A DNA stretch of 20,430 nucleotides, taken from assembly GCA_000444245.1 (NCBI GenBank), contig ATSW01003545.1, positions 1-20,430 on the forward strand. Direction: 5' to 3'. The position numbers and the translations under genes were made by a program. This DNA comes from Botryllus schlosseri (Eukaryota; Chordata; Ascidiacea; Stolidobranchia; Styelidae). Below the pieces are notes generated by a model. It ran no database searches. It saw nothing but the letters and a program-made list of their open reading frames with translations, and was not told the origin of the DNA. This document shows positions 18,974 to 20,430 of this stretch, one piece after another (position 1 is the stretch's first letter; every line of letters begins with the position of its first letter).

Positions 18974-19201
18974 ATGTCACAACACACAACGAACAAACTA
19001 ATTAATAATAACGAGCCTTCCCAAAATTCACGCTCACGTCAGGTTTTCGACTCAAGTCATGATTTATTGGCGACTCGTGTCGACTCGAGTCATTTTGTCA
19101 AATGTGTAAAACGACTCGACTCGAATCAATTAGTGTATCGACTCGAATTGTACTCCATTCATTGTGCAGGACTCGAACCAATTCTTATGATTCGAGAGTA
19201 G
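18974..19201. repeat. Cluster of degenerate GACTCGAGTC motifs
   Basis: At least seven variants of the word cgactcgagtca or its inverse occur at 19040-19170. The open frame over this stretch (75 residues) is a by-product of the repeat. It is the same motif family as 17280-17990 and 19416-19597. Confidence 0.5.
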
Positions 19202-19415
19202 GGCGGCCAAGACAGACATTTCATTACAAATTCGAAGAATAGTGCAGTCACCACATTATTGGTATTTCGTCTATCAGTCCTGATACTCGGAAAATAGGGC
19301 CTGAAACTGTTAGGTCTAAGGAAAAGTACGATATTATGAATGAATGAGAGCCATTATATATCTATCGAGCAGAGGCGAAAAAAGTGGATTGTACCGGATT
19401 GAACCCATAACTGAA

Positions 19416-19597
19416 CAGTGGACTTGGGCTCGGACTCAAGTCAAAACACTAGGACTCGGACTCGACCCTCTACTCACTGACTTGGACTCGGACTTGACTC
19501 GGTGGTGAATTTAAAAGGTATCGACTCGACTCGAGTCAAAACTGTAAACGTCAGATTGACCCGTGACTCGAAACCTTGCGACTTGGTCACAACCCTG
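19416..19597. mobile_element. Probable small hAT-like element made of ACTCGGACTTGACTCG motifs
   Basis: The left end is CAGTGGACTTGGGCTCGG and the inverse of the right end is CAGGGTTGTGACCAAGTCG. Both open with CAG and carry GACTTGG or CAAGTC words, but they match only loosely and no target duplication is visible. The interior is almost wholly variants of gactcgga and gactcgagtc. The ends are tentative. Confidence 0.45.
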
Positions 19598-19720
19598 CAT
19601 AATTAATACCTACAATTACGTCATGAAGATTGCACAACGTTTTCAAAATCTAAAGAAATCAACAAACAATCCTACATAATCAATTCTCCATATGTCAGCA
19701 GTTGGTTTATATTTGTCACA

Positions 19721-19726
19721 TTTATT
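19721..19726 (-). terminator. Polyadenylation signal AATAAA for the claudin-like gene
   Basis: On the minus strand AATAAA lies 134 bases downstream of the TAA stop at 19860, a normal 3' UTR distance. It is the canonical hexamer in an AT-rich stretch. Confidence 0.5.
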
Positions 19727-19859
19727 CTGTCATCGTTGACAATCATGGATGCCCTTGATAGAATGGATGTGTGAATATAGCGCGTCGAAATATTTCGCAT
19801 ATAACGGTTATAGTTACCAAAAATCATGATTAGTTATCTACACGAAGGTGGCGACAAAA

Positions 19860-20273
19860 TTATTTTGCAAATATAGCAAAGAGTCCTGCGACGAGAGCTA
19901 GACAGAATGCAGCCCAGCCAAGCGCATAACTGTAGCCCCAATTGACAGTTGATGCAAAATCGACCCATTCGATTCGCAGCCCGGTGTATGCAGCCATAGC
20001 AATGAGAAGGAACAAACCTGTAAAATAGTATTAAATATTTGCTTCGTAGTGGTTGAGACCGAATTTTCGGGGATGATGGAACATTGTCGCTACTCATTAT
20101 GAATGTGATAGCCTACATACCACTCACAACTGCTAGCGCGCCGCCAATTTTTGCCATTTTTTCTTTTCCTTCTCGTGTTGCTGCGAATATCACCAGAATG
20201 GAAGCAGGCAGAAGGCCAGCCATGGCGAGTACTAGGAATGCTATTGCTACCTTTTCCGCATCGCTTTTCGTCA
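19860..20273 (-). CDS. PMP22/EMP/claudin-like four-helix membrane protein, last two exons (partial)
   Basis: Two exons fit cleanly: 20121-20273 and 19860-20017, joined over a 103-bp intron (20018-20120, GTATGT to TTTTACAG, phase 1, making a Gly codon). The upper exon starts at a TTTACAG acceptor (20274), phase 2. The protein part is about 102 residues with three hydrophobic helices: KVAIAFLVLAMAGLLPASIL, GGALAVVSGLFLLIAMAAY and YALGWAAFCLALVAGLFAIF, ending in AK and a stop. The spacing, the short basic loop (TREGKEKMAK) after the first and the W-G-Y-S-Y-A-L-G-W lead into the last helix fit helices 2 to 4 of the PMP22/EMP/claudin superfamily. The first helix and the W-GLW-C-C extracellular loop must lie beyond the right edge. 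Such proteins act in junctions or plasma-membrane microdomains. Which subfamily it belongs to cannot be told from this part. Confidence 0.75.
20018..20120 (-). other. 103-bp intron of the claudin-like gene
   Basis: The donor AGTG|GTATGT and acceptor TATTTTACAG|GT on the minus strand join S and L residues through a split Gly codon, between the two halves of a hydrophobic helix. Reading through the intron would stop at once (TAG). Confidence 0.75.
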
Positions 20274-20390
20274 CTGTAAAAAAACACAATCACTGTCATC
20301 AAATAGTGTCGGTTTTCTGAATTGAAATTAGCGTTAGTGTTCCACTTATATAATATCTTCAGAAGAAGATAATAAGATTGGAGCAACACA

Positions 20391-20430
20391 TAGTGACGTG
20401 CGGTGAGGTTCGTGGCTGGTGAGGCACGAA
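20391..20430 (+). mobile_element. Possible element end cut by the window edge
   Basis: The words gtgacgtgcggtgagg and ggctggtgaggcac resemble a dispersed repeat end I associate with DNA elements in aquatic animals. It lies within the upstream intron of the claudin-like gene. Only 40 bases are visible, so this is weak. Confidence 0.25.

Noticed and set aside
19834-20097. 87-residue minus-strand open frame near the right edge
   Set aside because: It reads through the intron of the claudin-like gene in the wrong frame; the spliced frame gives membrane helices and a natural stop.
1-20430. Retroviral, LTR, LINE or Polinton coding remains
   Set aside because: No reverse transcriptase, integrase, protease, capsid or DNA polymerase motifs were seen on either strand. 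The repeats present are all explained by DNA-element ends.

Overview
The window looks like nuclear DNA of an animal, most likely a marine invertebrate. It is AT-rich and gene-poor, has short GT-AG introns (73, 103 and 322 bp by my reading), and is crowded with non-autonomous hAT-type DNA elements. A deuterostome such as a tunicate is my guess, but nothing in the sequence proves the taxon. I see no viral, LTR or Polinton remains, no CRISPR array and no convincing rRNA or tRNA gene.

Four host gene pieces can be supported. Three are copies of one protein family, on the minus strand at 1214-1711, plus at 5716-6656 and minus at 14572-15339. All share a compact domain of about 115 residues with the signatures RPSEIRF.Q(D/N)SI..TF and DNRRLYVFRVAEY. 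I read it tentatively as a ParB/sulfiredoxin-like fold. The copies differ in their ends: copy 3 has a hydrophobic N-terminal anchor and a small terminal exon, and copy 2 has a spliced charged, coiled-coil-like terminal exon. Copies 2 and 3 each carry one apparent single-base frame break. The fourth piece, at the right edge (19860-20273, minus), is the last two exons of a PMP22/EMP/claudin-type four-helix membrane protein.

Layout: the left third and the middle-right are old duplicates. Block A (1-1195 and 11661-13400), the ParB-like minus gene with both flanks (1196-2100 and 14490-15540), and block C (2313-3190 and 15541-15850) recur in the same order and orientation about 12-13 kb apart. A further block D recurs at 3505-3950 and, in pieces, at 8333-11456. 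Because the copies are homologous, each serves as an empty site for insertions in the other. These insertions are a 183-bp hAT MITE (2130-2312), a 565-bp near-perfect foldback (2450-3014), a roughly 2.3-kb hAT-like element (8615-10877) containing a nested 395-bp MITE with an exact 8-bp duplication (9374-9768), a 756-bp hAT element with an exact 8-bp duplication (11878-12633), and a composite of hAT ends (about 13400-14444).

The region 15850-19600 holds no recognised gene. It contains a 135-codon open stretch without a methionine (16764-17171), several clusters of degenerate GACTCGAGTC-type motifs that look like hAT relics, and a MITE at 18601-18897. The most interesting content is the fast-changing ParB-like family, whose core stays conserved while its ends, introns and flanks are reshaped by transposons.
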